Below, one piece after another: positions 33,101 through 45,094 of a DNA stretch of 64,000 nucleotides. Made by a program: the position numbers and the translations under genes. Within the stretch, counting starts at the first letter, position 1. Each line of letters opens with the position of its first letter. Origin of the DNA: Hsuehochloa calcarea (lineage: Eukaryota; Streptophyta; Magnoliopsida; Poales; Poaceae); assembly GCA_036346395.1 (NCBI GenBank), contig CM070599.1:29565232-29629231 (forward strand), in the 5' to 3' direction. The notes beneath the pieces were generated by a model. It saw only the letters and a program-made list of their open reading frames with translations, had not been told where the DNA came from and did no database searches.

Positions 33101-34772
33101 GCGTCCTAACGACCTCGTGAGGTGCACCCTGCAGGCACCGATTGAACTGCCTCAGCCAAGTAGGTTGGCTGAACCGCTGCTCCAGCTCGGCCTTCCAGTT
33201 CGCACCCAGAGAGCCCGGAACAAGTGGCTCAACCTGGATTGGGAGATCGCCAAGAGCAAGACGTCCTGCATGACCATCATCTCACCCCACCAAAAGTGGA
33301 AGATGTGTGTCCCGGGCCTCCACCTGTCGATAAGTGCAACAACAGGCTGACATCTAGGGTGATCCGACGTCTGACGGACACCAGCCTCACAAAAGGGCAA
33401 TAAGCCCGTGTCCCGGAGGATAGGGACGTAGCGATCGTCCAGCTCCCAGTAGTCCCTCCCCGCCAGAAGTACTAGGGGTGGAGGGCCATCGGTGTCACCG
33501 ACGATCCACAACTTGCACCGGTGGTCCTTATCGTAGAAGTGTTCAAGAAGCCCGGTAGAGACATGGCTTACAACACATGGAATAGAGGGAATATTAGTGA
33601 GAAGGTAGCTAATGACCATTAAAGATTGTAAATTAAAGATGCTAGCTTTTTAATTGCAGAGTAGTTTTCCTGGGGTGATAAGCTACAAGATAAGCTAGCT
33701 TAATTAGATTATGCTCCTCTGTTCTTCGATGATTGCATTTCTTATTATTTGATTTCGCTTTACAACCAAACTAACACTACAAATTAATGTACACTAATTT
33801 ACTAATTAATTACAACTAATTATTTCGTAAATACTTATTTTGTAAGTAATTAACACCGTGAATTAAAAATTATGACAAAACTACCTGGCGAACGATGAAG
33901 GTAAATAATGCTGAAATATCTCCAAATATATAATCGACAGAGCAAGAGAGCGAGTGAAAGAGCAAATGAGAGAGGGAGCGACTGCAAAATGAACGAGCCG
34001 AAGAGCGAGCGAGAGAGCGAGCGATTGCGAAAATGAGAGAGAATGAGTGAGCGAGATAGGGAAACTTAATCGCTCTCGCTCGCTATTTATAGCCCCTCTA
34101 GTTCTCTCGTTTCTCTCTCGCATCATATGCATGCATATGCATGAGCACATGCATGAGACATGGATTAGACAAGGAAGGGATGGACTTGATAGCAGGGAGT
34201 GAACGGGAGGAGTGCTTTAGGTGGAAAAGCACTTCATGTATCAGCTGATCAGGGAGCCCCTACATTTTCAGAACGACACGTCTCTCCTTTTCTTGGGTAT
34301 TTTCTCTCGTGAGAACGACACAGGACACTGATACGAAATAGCGAGAAAAATTTGGAAAGAATAAAATTATGAAAAATTTACATAACCAAGTACACTATGT
34401 CGGGAGGCTCCACATAAAATTTCATAATTTTTTGAACTCGTTTGCTATATTTAAAAATTCATACAAACTTCAGCCAAAAACCTAACTAAAGCCTGTGGGC
34501 ATTGCCGCACGGCCACCATGGGGCAACTGTTGCCGCACGGCCGCCTTGCAGCAACGGCCAGCGTGGCAGCGGGGGGACGGGCGGGGATGCTACGTGGCGG
34601 TGGGGGAGGCATTGCCGCATGACGGCCGTGCGGCAACGGGCTGACGTGGTGGGCGGGGAGACCTCTCCACACATTGGTCATGCGGCAACGAGTGCTAGAT
34701 GTGCAAATACATTTCGCGTGTGGTCAATCCTACAAATATGGGTTCAAAACGTGCTATATTAGCCAAAAATTC
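30142..34772. mobile_element. Mutator-like element with ~450-bp inverted repeats carrying a plant-mobile-domain gene
   Basis: The left arm (30142-~30600) and right arm (~34320-34772) are inverted copies over more than 400 bases. Shared blocks include 'agctaatata-c', 'ttttgaaccc', 'atttacacatctagcac', 'cgttgccgcatgg', 'gccacgtagcatcc', 'gtggagcctcc' and 'ctcgctatttcgtatcagtg'. The flanks read TATTTTTAG (30133-30141) and CATTTTTAG (34773-34781), an 8/9 match to the 9-bp duplication of Mutator elements. The interior holds a decayed multi-exon gene on the minus strand (next entry) and a GAGCGA-rich stretch at 33940-34030. No MURA-type transposase was recognised, so it is probably non-autonomous. 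Confidence 0.85.
31219..33619 (-). pseudogene. Plant mobile domain (PMD/MAIN-like) gene, decayed
   Basis: Minus-strand pieces in order: 33619-33152 (LDDRYVPILRDTGLLPF, IDRWRPGTHIFHF, GEMMVMQDVLLLAIS); 32998-32633 (WSWEHFPVGR, then RPVRCYSSYHNEFD and IIWNSWYP); 32511-32002 (RQGRHIQGWRPVQHEW, TYGTYMEWYV, TRARLTIPPPERPE); 32038-31658 (FERAHRILSASEAAIHN). These match in order the plant mobile domain (PF10536), a fold shared by transposon-borne genes and host MAIN/MAIL proteins. Family members have 'RPETHTFHLP.GEMT.TLQDV..LLGLP'; here several positions differ, and frame breaks separate the segments beyond what introns explain. Some gaps may be true introns. Transcription would run away from KAS I's position, toward it at the 3' end. 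Confidence 0.7.
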
Positions 34773-34781
34773 CATTTTTAG

Positions 34782-35540
34782 CACATTTCTTGAGAGTTGA
34801 GAGATTTGAAGACATTTTTCAAGACTTAAAAATATTCTGCTGGTGCATCTCGGCCCATGTAGTCCGTTTCGGCCTTAAAAAAATCTTTTTCTTCCTTTTT
34901 TGCTTTTCTTTCTTCCCTTTTTTGCTTTTGTTCTTTTCCCCTTTTCTTTTCTTTCCCTTCTTCCTTCTTTCTTTCTTGTTCCACCGGATTCTTCCTCCCC
35001 TCTCTTCCTCCTCTTCCAGAGCCCATCTTCCTCTCCAACCGGCTCCCTCCAGTCGACACTATGCCACCGGCCTCCAGCGCCAGGCCTCTACCGCCGTCTC
35101 CCTCGCTGCCTTGCGTCACCTGGACCGGGCCGCCACCCCCAGCGCCAAGCCGCTCATGCCCCCAGGCTCCCTCAGCTGTGTGTCACGCCCCCTCGAGCCG
35201 TTGGAGATGCTACACTGTGCGCTGGGTCATCGTTCGCCGCACCCCTAGCTGCGCTGCGTCTCTCTCCCCCTCTCGGCACTGCAGGCCATCTTCTCCTCAT
35301 CGTCACCCCTGGCGTCTGCGTCACCATGCCGCATCCTCGGCCGTCGCCGTGCCCGCGTGACCGTCCCTCCGTGTCGTGTCGTGTTGGCCCGTTGGCAAGG
35401 GTGTGGACCCAAGCATGGCACAACCGCTCGGACTGTGCCTGACTGATCCAACTACAGTGTGGGCCATGTCGTGCCCAGCCGGACCAACAGTATCATGCTT
35501 TGGGTCGGTCCGGTTGGCACGACTCATCTGGCCAACTCTA
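34782..35540 (-). mobile_element. hAT fragment with nDart-like right end
   Basis: The right end 'ctggccaactcta' (35528-35540; complement TAGAGTTGGCCAGATGAG) and the CGTGCC/GGCACGA-rich stretch 35370-35530 match the termini at 16774-22973 and 62359. A GC-rich block at ~35000-35350 corresponds to their cargo block. A pyrimidine-rich run occupies 34870-34985. No matching left terminus or duplication of the flank 'ggtggaga' was found, so the left part is missing. Confidence 0.55.
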
Positions 35541-35827
35541 GGTGGAGAGATTTGGATAATTTTAATTTTAAGGAAAAAGTCTATTTTACAACCTTTAACT
35601 ATAGACCCGGATCGATTTTTAAGCCACAAATTCAAAACAGTTCACCTTTACAAATTTCATACTCTGAAAACCAGTTAAGACATCTCTAATGTATAGAACC
35701 CAAATTGATCCTAAAATGAGACCTATGTGTGATGACATGGCTTACTGTAATTCACTACGATGTATAAGGTCATATGGGTACTAAGGTGGAACCTACAGGA
35801 TAATAAAAATCCAACCCCACTTCCATC
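35541..35827. other. Intergenic, no gene seen
   Basis: AT-rich spacer between two hAT elements. It carries the target duplication of the next one (CTTCCATC, 35820-35827). Confidence 0.4.
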
Positions 35828-36321
35828 TAGACATGTCCAAATGGGCTGTGCTTGTCAACCCAAAGCATGACACTGTTGGCCCGCCCTAAGCATGGTACGA
35901 TGAGACGCACTGTGTCGTGCTTGGGTCGGGTCAGCCCGACATGACACATGCCTGGAACAGCACGAGCCATTTAGGCACGACGCAACACAGGACGTTTAGG
36001 CATGACCTGTTTAGCACCGGTCTACCCATTAGGCACAATTAGGCATGACAACTCGTTAGGCATGATTAGACCTGTTTAGTCTCGTTAGGCAGGATTAGGC
36101 ACAATTCTTGCAATTTTTCAAAAAACATTTGGGCCGAGGTGGGCTAAACAGGCCAACTTTGGCCCATCGGGCTAATCGTGCCCGAGTTAGCACAACACGG
36201 CTCGTGAGCTCAGCGTGTCATGCCTGGGTCCATGGCTGAGCCCACGGGGTGACACAACACGAGCCGTTTAACTAGCCAGACCGTGTTGGGCTGGGTCGTG
36301 CCGCCCGTTTGGACAGGTCTA
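35828..36321. mobile_element. hAT element, 494 bp
   Basis: Left end TAGACATGTCCAAATGGGC and right end (complement) TAGACCTGTCCAAACGGGC are inverted repeats; flanks CTTCCATC (35820-35827) and CTCCCATC (36322-36329) agree at 7 of 8 bases. The interior is dense in 'ggcacga'/'tcgtgcc', 'gttaggca' and 'gggcc' subterminal repeats. The ends resemble rice nDart-type termini. No coding capacity. Confidence 0.9.
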
Positions 36322-36477
36322 CTCCCATCCAAATTTCTCTCCAACCCCTCTCTCTCCACCCCTCTTCTTCTCCCTATGCCCTTTCCTCACTGGCCAGTCG
36401 GTGTCGTCCTCTCCCCTCCTCCGTCCTCTATCCTCTCTCCATTTCTACGACCTCCCTACGACGGTGGTGGAGCTGCC

Positions 36478-37084
36478 TGTAACACCCTGATCCAAAATCG
36501 GCTCAATGCCCAGCCCACTGTGGGGCGGACCCGCCCACACATAGCACCTCACTTACACTTTCATCCTCGCTTCGTGTAAAATGGTTAACTTGGAGGTGCT
36601 ACATTTGGATCCAACAGGCATTATATACTACTACAACTCACTTGAGACAAGCAATGTGGGGCTAATCCCACCACACAACTCCTCATGGGCCACATGGACC
36701 ACGCTACGAGTAGGCCGGGGTATTACATTCACCCCCCTTAAGGGCTGACGCCCTCGGCAGCATACCGCATACGCGGCAAATGCCCAGAACCACCCCTCGG
36801 TACCCATCCGTGCGTCTAGTGCGAGCACATATGCCATGCCGTGTGTCCACTCCGGGCCCACATGTGTCATGCGCCATATGCCCGCGCCCCTGTCCCGCAT
36901 GCACCCGTGCAGCGAAGGTTGATGCTCTGATACCATCTGTAACACCCTGATCCAAAATCGGCTCAATGCCCAGCCCACCGTGGGGCGGACCCGCCCATAC
37001 ATAGCACCTCACTTACACTTTCGTCCTTGCTTCATGTAAAATGGTTAACCCAGAGGTGCTACGTTTGGATCCAACATGCATTAT
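36478..37084 (-). mobile_element. TRIM (miniature LTR retrotransposon), minus orientation, 5' LTR truncated
   Basis: Read on the minus strand: a 5' LTR part (37084-36938, ending GGTGTTACA), then GATGGTATCAGAGCATCAAC (an exact initiator tRNA-Met primer-binding site), ~190 bases of non-coding interior, the polypurine tract TAAGGGGGGTGAA (36741-36728), and a complete 250-bp 3' LTR, 36727-36478 (TGTAATACCCCGG..GGGTGTTACA). It is the same family as 15710-16309. The 5' LTR lacks its first ~100 bases, cut by the gypsy LTR at 37085. Confidence 0.92.
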
Positions 37085-37851
37085 TGACGAGGATCTAATA
37101 ATCCTCATTTTATCTTTTATCTGTAATTCTTATTATGGGTAAATATGATGTCACATAGTCCCCAGAAGTACCCCTTATTTCTATAAGGGAGAGGCCTAAC
37201 CTTTAATTGTAAGTTCTTCTACAATCACCCCCATAGTCGTAAGTTCTTCTACGACTACATCATGGTCGTAAGTCCTTCTACGACCACTACATAGTCGTAA
37301 GTTCTTCACGATCGCACCGATCGTAAGTCCTTCTACGACCGGAAAACTACGACCACCTTATAATCAAACCTACGCACGGGTAGGTCCAATTGATTAAGGA
37401 ATCCGAACGGTCTACACGCACTATTATTCCGCCAGACATGGTGTGTAAATACCCCATTATCTCGGAAGATAATTGCCGACGGCGTGAAGAAGTCAAGGCG
37501 CGGTAATTACTACCATCATGCGTTACTACATTAATTAGGCGCATCTTCCGTAGGACGAAACGGCTACTTCTTCACGACTATATAAGGGCATCAATCAGAG
37601 AGATATGGAAAGGAGGACGACGGCGAACAAGAGCCAGTCAAGTAGGAACACAAGTGCTATTCTCTGTAATAGTCTTAGTCTTTTACTTGATCATCAAGAA
37701 TACCATACACACAGGATTAGGGTTATTATTCTCTCGGAGAAGGCTCGAACTGTCTAAACATCCCGTGTCAATCCACTCTGCGTGATCTTATCTCTAGGAG
37801 ACCCCCCGAATCAAACAATCTTTACGTAAGATCGGTTCTAATACACCGACA
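37085..37851 (+). repeat. 5' LTR of the gypsy element
   Basis: Begins TG and ends CA. It interrupts the LTR of the TRIM at 37084. Four repeats of 'cgtaagt-cttctacgac' lie at 37200-37340. Transcription start is expected near 37600, after the 'tatataag' box at 37582. Confidence 0.85.
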
Positions 37852-37915
37852 GTTGGCGCCGACCGTGGGGATCTTCCGGTAATCTCTTGTCAACATACTC
37901 TCTTTTTCCAATCTC

Positions 37916-39786
37916 ATGCAAGCATGGCGGGAGGATGGAACGAGAGAACCGGTTCGACTTGGCGGACACGCAGACGCCGATATGGATGCCGGTTTCGACC
38001 ACGAGCCGAGTGATGCATCCACGATGGTGATGTTCCTCCGAGATTATTCTCCAGAAACCATCCCATCAATGGAGTTGAGGAGGATCCTTATCCCCACAAC
38101 GATACGCCCAACAGAGGAGCCAATTCCCTCCAAGGACAAGGGTCAATCCGACCGTAACCGCACCTGGAGGACTCACGACACAATGAGAGTTTTTCCTCTA
38201 AGTGTCCAAGTTCCCTTAAAGCGGTCCGACTGGTGAGACAAGTCCCGAAGCCACCATTCCAGACTCCACCAAGATCTTGTGATCCTATCTCGTGGTAACT
38301 CCGGAGATAGTGGGATCAAGCATGCTTTTCCTACAAATACAACTGCCTCTCCGCAGATCTCATTTGCGGACGGAGACATTATAACCCGAATTCCCCTACC
38401 GGAGGATTACTCCAAGTCGCCAGATGGTGTCTCTCGAGCACTCCTCAAGCGGGAGGCCTCAAGCGCAAGTGAGAATCATCAACGGAGGTCTTCGCCCTTC
38501 CTCAAATCGAGTCAACCTCATGGAGGTCGAAATGAGAACCTCCCGAAGATCACGACTGCGCCTCCTCGTAGTAATGGCAAGGGAACCACCGCGATGAGAG
38601 AACCAACACTGATGAACGCGAGAGAAATCCTCGACATTCTCAAGACTCCATCGAGAAGGCCTCAAAGATCCGACGGGAGGATTTTGAGGTCATCCGAAGA
38701 AAGAAAATTGCAGCCCGTAAGAACACGCTGGCGCATTCAATATCACCACAGGAGGTACAAGAACTCCAGACATCAACGACTTGCTTGAGAATCCCAATCA
38801 AGAGCTTGCTCGAACACGAGATACGATCTCTTTCTTTGAGGAGATTGCGCAAAGACTTCGAATCTGTGATGACAAGATCGAAGTACCTCGTCAACAACAT
38901 TCGGTAGTCGTAGTAATGCGATTTCTTCAAACTACTGATCAATCGAATATTTCTGCGTAGGAATCGACACGGTCATAAGTCACATCGATCTCCTATTCGA
39001 GAAATACTTTTCGATCGGTCGATGATCAAGTAGCCCTCCGAGGAGGTGATCAATCACTACTCCGCAAAGAAATTCACAACGGTGGATTACGAGGAGTATT
39101 CCTCAAGAACCGAGACCTACAATGTAACAAAGTCACCGTTCGGGTATCGTCAGATACGATCACTGGCGACATTAACCCTTCTTTCCTACAAAGAAGGCGT
39201 CAAGAAGTACTGGGACGGATGCCGCATTTTCGCCGACCTTCGAGCCGCTCATTGGCCACCTCATTTTCGACCGGTGAACATGGAGAAATTTGATGGATCT
39301 CAAAATCCCATCGAAGTTTCTTCAGATCTATACAACATTTGTCCGAAGCGAAGCAGGAGGAGGAGAGCACGTAATGGCGAATTACCTTCCAATCGTGCTC
39401 GAAGGATCCGCCGATCGTGGTTATTAAACCAACCACTGAGTCGATCTACTCTTGGCAACACCTCGTGATCTTCTACGAGCAAATTTCCAAGGCACATACA
39501 ACCGCCTACGAAAGGAAGACGACTTGCACCGATCAAGCAGAACAACAACGAGACTTTGCGTCAATTCATCAAACGCTTTAGTCGGGTTCGTAACTCAATT
39601 CCGAAATTTCGACTCCTCGTGATCGTGGCTTTTAAGCAAGGAGTCCGTAGTAGAAGAATAACAGAGGATATTGCTTTAAATCCTCCCAACACCGCTGCCG
39701 AGCTCTTTGAGATGGCCGATCGATATGCAATCGCTTCGAGGCGGTCGAGTGGAATAACACTATTGATCGAGAAACACACGCCTTAG
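37916..39786 (+). pseudogene. gypsy gag region, frameshifted
   Basis: An N-terminal frame from 37916 (MQAWREDGTREPVRLGG) and one from 38279 are followed by broken frames. Between 39280 and 39740 the pieces KFDGSQNPIE, SEAGGGEHVMANYLPIVLEG, ETLRQFIKRFSRVRNSIP and AAELFEMADRYA, in different frames, spell the retrotransposon gag (PF03732) consensus in the right order. The capsid protein would form the virus-like particle; it cannot be made intact from this copy. Confidence 0.75.
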
Positions 39787-41019
39787 AGAGCCGGTGAGGT
39801 TAGTAAGGACAAAAAGCAAAAAGTCCAAGAAGAAAATAAAAGTCAAAACCACAAACTAGTGGTTTCAAGGAGGTCTTGGCCGTGAAAGATAGAGAGCCCC
39901 AAACCACCAAGTCGAACCCCGATCAAGGCAAAGGTAAGCGCCCGATCGTAGGAACGACAAACCAAGGTGGTGTCCTTTTCATAAAAGGAAGGACATGACC
40001 TCAGAATCGCCGAAGTTTTCCAAAGAAAGCTCGAGGACTACTACAACTAAGAAAGCACGCGCCCCTACTCGGCGGGTAGGACATACGAGTGGTCAAGTCG
40101 CCGATGATGAGGAGATGCCATTCCAAGATCCGCACCATACCGTTGAGCATATCTATGGAGGATCATCAGATACGACTCCAAACGACAACTTAAAGTCACG
40201 GACGAGAGGTAAATTCCATACATACTCCTCTTGTCAATAAATTACCAAGTGGTCGGAAGTTACCATCTCTTTTGAGAAGGACGATCGCCCGATCACTATG
40301 AGTCGATCAGTCGATTTCGATTGTGGTGAACCCACCATCAACAACCTGTCGGGTAAATCGAAAGTGTTAGTTGATGGTGGCGATTCTTTGAACATATTAT
40401 TTACCAAAGCCCCGGACGAGATGCAAGTACCGGGACAAAGGTAAGGCGAGACGATACTCCTTTCATGGAATTGTCCGGGTCTTCACCAAACCTATTGGCC
40501 AAGTTTCTCTTCCTTTAACATTTGGCTCACCAAGTAATTTCAGACGAGAAAGTCTCCTTTGATGTGGTCGATTTCGATCAGATATAATGCCATACTCGGA
40601 CGACCAACTTTGGCAAAATTCTTAATGGCTACTCATTACGGTATCAATGTCTTAAGATGCCAGTCCCAAAGGAGTGATCACCATTCAATGTGACAAAAGA
40701 TGGCGATAGTTGATCGTCGATCCTCGAGATGGTTGGTCAAATACCAACTCGAGATGAAAGTCACCGACTAGCAAGTCGGCCTAAAGTCGCACCAAAGCCG
40801 AACGATCAAGTCAAAGAGGTTCCTCACGGACGCAGAAGAACCCTCAAGACTGCTCGCGACGGGAGACTTCCGACCCCAAATAGGAAGACGCCCTCATTAC
40901 CTTCCTCCGAGCTAACGCAGATGTCTTTGCGTGGCAAGCATCCGACATGCCCGAGTCCCTGTGGAGGTAATCGAGCACGTGCTAGCTTTACTACCGATAA
41001 AGTACCGTAAAACAAAATT

Positions 41020-42700
41020 ACGGAGATTTGCCCCGATCGACGAGATGCTATTAAATCGAATTGGATAAGCTACTTAAGGCGTGCTTTATAAGAGAAGTCA
41101 ATCACCCGAGTGGTTGGCTAACCTGTAATGGTCAAAAAGTCAAACGGCAAATGGCGATGTGCGAGACTTTACCGATCTTAATAAAGCTTGTCCAAAAGAT
41201 GATTTCCTTTACCTCGTATTGATCGGTTTGGTTGATTCTCTGCGGGTTGTGAAATATTAAGTTTTTAGATGCATATTCGGATATCACGGATCAATATGTG
41301 TCTAAACGATGAAGAGAAGACCGCATTCATTACTCCATTTGGTACTTTTGTTATATCAAAATGCCATTTGGTCTAAAGAATGGTGCTTCTTTTCAACGCT
41401 TAATGCAATCGACTTTTTCATCTCAATTAGGCGGAATTTGGAAGCCTATGTTGATGACCTAGTCGTAAAAAGCATTAAGAGACTTAATCATATCATCGAC
41501 CTACAAGAAACATTCGACAACCTCGTAAAGCACCATTTAAAACTTAATCGAGAGAAGTGTGTGTTTGGAATTTCTTCAGGAAAATTGCTTGGATTCCTAG
41601 TATCTGAACGAGGAATCGAAGCAAATCCTGAAAAAATAAAGGCCATCCTCCAGATGCGACCTCCAAACACAAAAAAGGAAGTCCAGAAACTCACTGGGTG
41701 CATGGCGGCTTTAAGTCGTTTCATCGCACGACTAGGAGAAAAAGGACTACCTTTCTTTAAACTTCTCAGGAGACATGAAGGTTTTGAGTGGTCGAACGAG
41801 GCAAACACTGCCTTTGAGGATGTCAAGAGGTATCTTTCGAGTGCTCTATTACGTTTCTCCAAAGCCGAAGAGACGCCTTAATTTACCTAGCCGCCACGCC
41901 ACAAAGCAAAAGCGTAAGATCGTCGTAGAACGTGAAAACGCATAACGACCGGTTTACTACGTCGCAAGTTTTACACGGGCCTAAGGAGCGTTACCCTCGT
42001 GTTCAAAAACTTATATGCCCTCCTCATGTCTTCGAGGAAGCTCATGCATTATTTTCAGCGCACAAAATAGTCGCGCTGCCCGAGTTTCCTTTGGGAGCAA
42101 TCCTCCATAATAAGGAAACAATGGACGATGGCAAAATGGTCATCGAACTTGGGGAGTTCGACCTCCATTTCGTCCCGAACGCCATAAAATCCCAGATCTT
42201 GGCGACTTTGTCGCCGAATGGACAAATCCGAACTGTCGGGATCCCCAAGACGATTCCACGACCAATGGATGATGTACTTTGACGGTCACTTACTTTAAGT
42301 GGCTCTGGGTCGGGTGGTCCCGTATCTCCTACCGGAGAAACCTTAAAGTATGCCATACAATTAAACTTTCGTGCCACTAACAATGTGGCGTATCGAAGGT
42401 TTGCTAGTCGGCATACGAGTGCGAAAGCACTCTCGATTCGTCGACTACTCGTGAGAGGAGACTCTCAACTAGTCGTGAATCAAATTGGGAAAGAGTACCG
42501 GTGCTCTAACTCAACAATGGCTCTGACTTATCAAGCACGTAAGCTAGAAAAACATTTTTAGGTTTCGAGGTACAATTTATCCTCGAAGGATAATTTCCTC
42601 ATGAGACCAACTTGCTCGGATGGCTTCTTCCGATCCATAATACCAAAAGGAGTTTTCTTGGAGCAACTCTAAAACCGCCTCTCAGTCGAAGAACCAGAGA
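41020..42700 (+). pseudogene. gypsy reverse transcriptase / RNase H, broken
   Basis: The longest frame, 41309-41881, contains the RT catalytic YVDD box (NLEAYVDDLVVKS), then LGFLVSERGIEANPEKI and EVQKLTGCMAALSRFI, the standard RT-to-RNase H connection. Upstream parts (about 41020-41300) and the RNase H part (42280-42560) are in other frames. Internal stops abolish a full polyprotein. Confidence 0.85.
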
Positions 42701-42714
42701 CACCTCCTCTTGAG

Positions 42715-43720
42715 ATGGCCTCATTAGATTACGAGGATACCTGGATGACTCCCATCTACGAGTATCTTTGCAAGGGTTCCGTAACCGAAGATGATCTTGA
42801 GGCAGATCGATTATCCCGAAAAGCCAAAATGTATACTTTGGTTGAAGGAGTCCTCTATAAACGAGGAACCCAAGGGATACTCATGCGATGCATTCCGCAA
42901 AACGAAGGAATAACACTCCTTCACGATATACACAGTGGCATCTGTGGGACACATGCTTCCTACAGAACATTGGTTGGTAAAGCCTTTCGACAAGGTTTTT
43001 ACTGGCCTACAGCCCTGTACGATGCTAAGGAGGTGGTTAAAAAGTGTGTCCAGTGCCAATTCCATGGTAGATGATACACCAACCGGCTCAAGCATTACAA
43101 ACAATACCTCTTTCTTGGCCTTTTGCGACACGGGGCTTGATATCCTAGGACCGTTTCCCAAAGCTCCGGGAGGTTTCAATTCCTTTTGTGGCTATTGACA
43201 CGCTCACAAAATGGATCAAGTGAACTCAGAATCGGGATAACAACTAAGCAAGACAAAAGGTTCATGATGAGAAGCGAATTAGTCGATTTGGAGTACCAAG
43301 TCGGATAATTACGCACAATGGTAAACAATTCTGCAAGTGCAAAATTTCGTGAATTTTGCGACGAGTTGGGTACCAAGTTATGCTATGCTTCTATTGCACA
43401 TCCCCAAAGTAATGGGGCGGTTGAACGTGCAAACGGCCAAATAATGCGAGGAATTAAAACTCGAGTCTTCGATCAGCTTGTTAAGCGCTCGGGGGCTTGG
43501 GTACAAGAATTATCTTCCATATTATGGGCGTTCAGACAACCACCAATCGAGCAACAGGAGAAACACCATTTTTCTAGTGTTCGAGTGGCGAAGCCATGCT
43601 TCCTCGGAGCTAAAATTGCGGTCGACACGAGTTGAAACCTTCAACAACTCGGATCAGAACAACTTCGAGCAGATGACATTAACCTACTTGAAGAGAGGAG
43701 AAACCTAGCCTTAATTCGTT
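42715..43720 (+). pseudogene. gypsy integrase, broken
   Basis: 42715-43074 carries the N-terminal zinc-binding HHCC module (HDIHSGICGTHAS with GFYWPTALYDA and CVQCQ). A frameshift follows, then 43318-43635 has the core end (LCYASIAHPQSNGAVERANG, ILWAFR). The first catalytic Asp region (43130-43200) is in another frame. Order and content are those of Ty3/gypsy integrases. Confidence 0.8.
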
Positions 43721-44119
43721 CGGCAGTCTACCAACAAGCCCTGCGCAGATACTATGATCGTAAGGTCCAACCTCGCAGCCTTGCTGTAGGTGACTTGGTA
43801 TTGAGGCTCTGCCAATCCAAGTCTAATCGAATAAACTTTCCCCAAATGGGAAGGTCCTTACACAAATGGTCGGCGTAACTTCGTCCGTGGTCGAGACGAC
43901 TAGCAATGGAAGATGGACAGTTCTCTCAAACTCTTGGAACATCGACCGCCACGCAAATTCTATGTGTGATCGATTTTCGTGCAATAAAAGTCCGTGTTCC
44001 TTCTACCTCTCTTGCCTTATTTTTGAGTAAAGCTTTTTAATATTTCGACTATGATACAAAAATAAAACTCGCTTTTTCTTTACACCGGTCTAAAAGCGAG
44101 TAACATCATCTAGTTGAAA

Positions 44120-44660
44120 CTTCTCCTCTCGCATGTGGTTACGCCCACTAGAAGGAATTTCCTAGCATCGACTCGCTACTCATTTTTTGCCGCCAATACA
44201 AAGAGCTCGGGTTCTATCCAATAAATGTTCTCAAAGCCAACTCTTTCAAATCTTAGTTTATTTTTTCATCAATTCAAAAAATATTCTAAGTAGAGTGCAC
44301 TTTCTTACATTTGTTCGACCACCTTTGGTGTACTCGATTTGTTTTAACTGGTGAAGGAAGAGACACACCTAGTCAAGTCTTTCCTCTGCATGTGGTCCCG
44401 CCCACTAGAAGGAAACTTCCTAGTATCGCTCGCCTCCTACTTTTGCTATCGAAAAGACTTATCAAGTCCACCAAAAAGGACGAACGAATCACTAAAGTCC
44501 TCTAAGACGCTTGTTTAACTCAAGTTGTCGTTCTTGGTTCGATTAAACTAGTCGGAGATGAAAACATCACCTAGTCGAAGCCTTTCCTCTCGCACGTGGT
44601 CCCGCCCACTAGAAGGAACTTCCTAGTGTCGAGTCGTTTCTACTCTTTCGACCGATGCAT
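44120..44660 (+). repeat. Three irregular tandem repeats in the gypsy 3' region
   Basis: The block 'cctctcgca-gtggt-' + 'cgcccactagaagga' + 'cttcctag' recurs at about 44142, 44399 and 44603, giving periods of ~257 and ~204 bases. Tandem repeats between integrase and the 3' LTR are a known trait of Tat/Ogre elements. Confidence 0.75.
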
Positions 44661-45094
44661 TTGACAACCGTAACAAAAGCTATAAGTTAAATAAACCTCT
44701 CTTTGTTTTCGTAAACCCTGTTTAAACACTATTTATTTAGATTGTCTAAACAATCTAAACAAATAGCCTCGGGGCTAGGATAAAGTTATTAATTTGACTT
44801 CAATTCTTAGTCCTTCATTCGCCTTTCATTCGCTTATTATCTTTTGAGTTACTAACTACTCGACAAGATGATTTTCGTGAAATAAGGCGGATCATATATT
44901 ACTCATCAACAAAAATGTCCGCCTTACAAAGTAGTTACAAGATTACTCGAAGGGGAGAGCCTGCATTCAAACCATTTACATCAAATTCAGTAACCAAAGG
45001 TAACATAATCTTAAGGGGCAAAACAAGGCTTAGCATGTCAAAACCGGTGGGTGGACCTTCGAGGGGCTTTGGGGCGCTTCCCTTATGCATCTCT

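Larger units (their letters stand above)
37085..45090 (+). mobile_element. Ty3/gypsy (Tat-like) retrotransposon, decayed, 3' LTR not found
   Basis: 5' LTR 37085-37851 (TGACGAGG..CCGACA, 767 bp) with 'tagtcgtaagttcttctacg' short repeats and TATA-like 'gactatataagggc' (~37579). It is followed by GTTGGCGCCGACCGTGGGG (37852 on), the primer-binding region common in plant gypsy elements. Order inside is gag (38-39.8 kb), protease-like/linker, reverse transcriptase-RNase H (41.0-42.7 kb), integrase (42.7-43.8 kb), then a non-coding 3' region with tandem repeats. gag-pol order with integrase last is the gypsy arrangement. Many frameshifts and stops. No second LTR copy is seen before 45.1 kb. Confidence 0.85.

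Noticed and set aside
33930..34100. GAGCGA-rich stretch as a regulatory array or CRISPR-like array
   Set aside because: Irregular low-complexity purine repeat inside a transposon, no unique spacers; a plant genome would not carry CRISPR.
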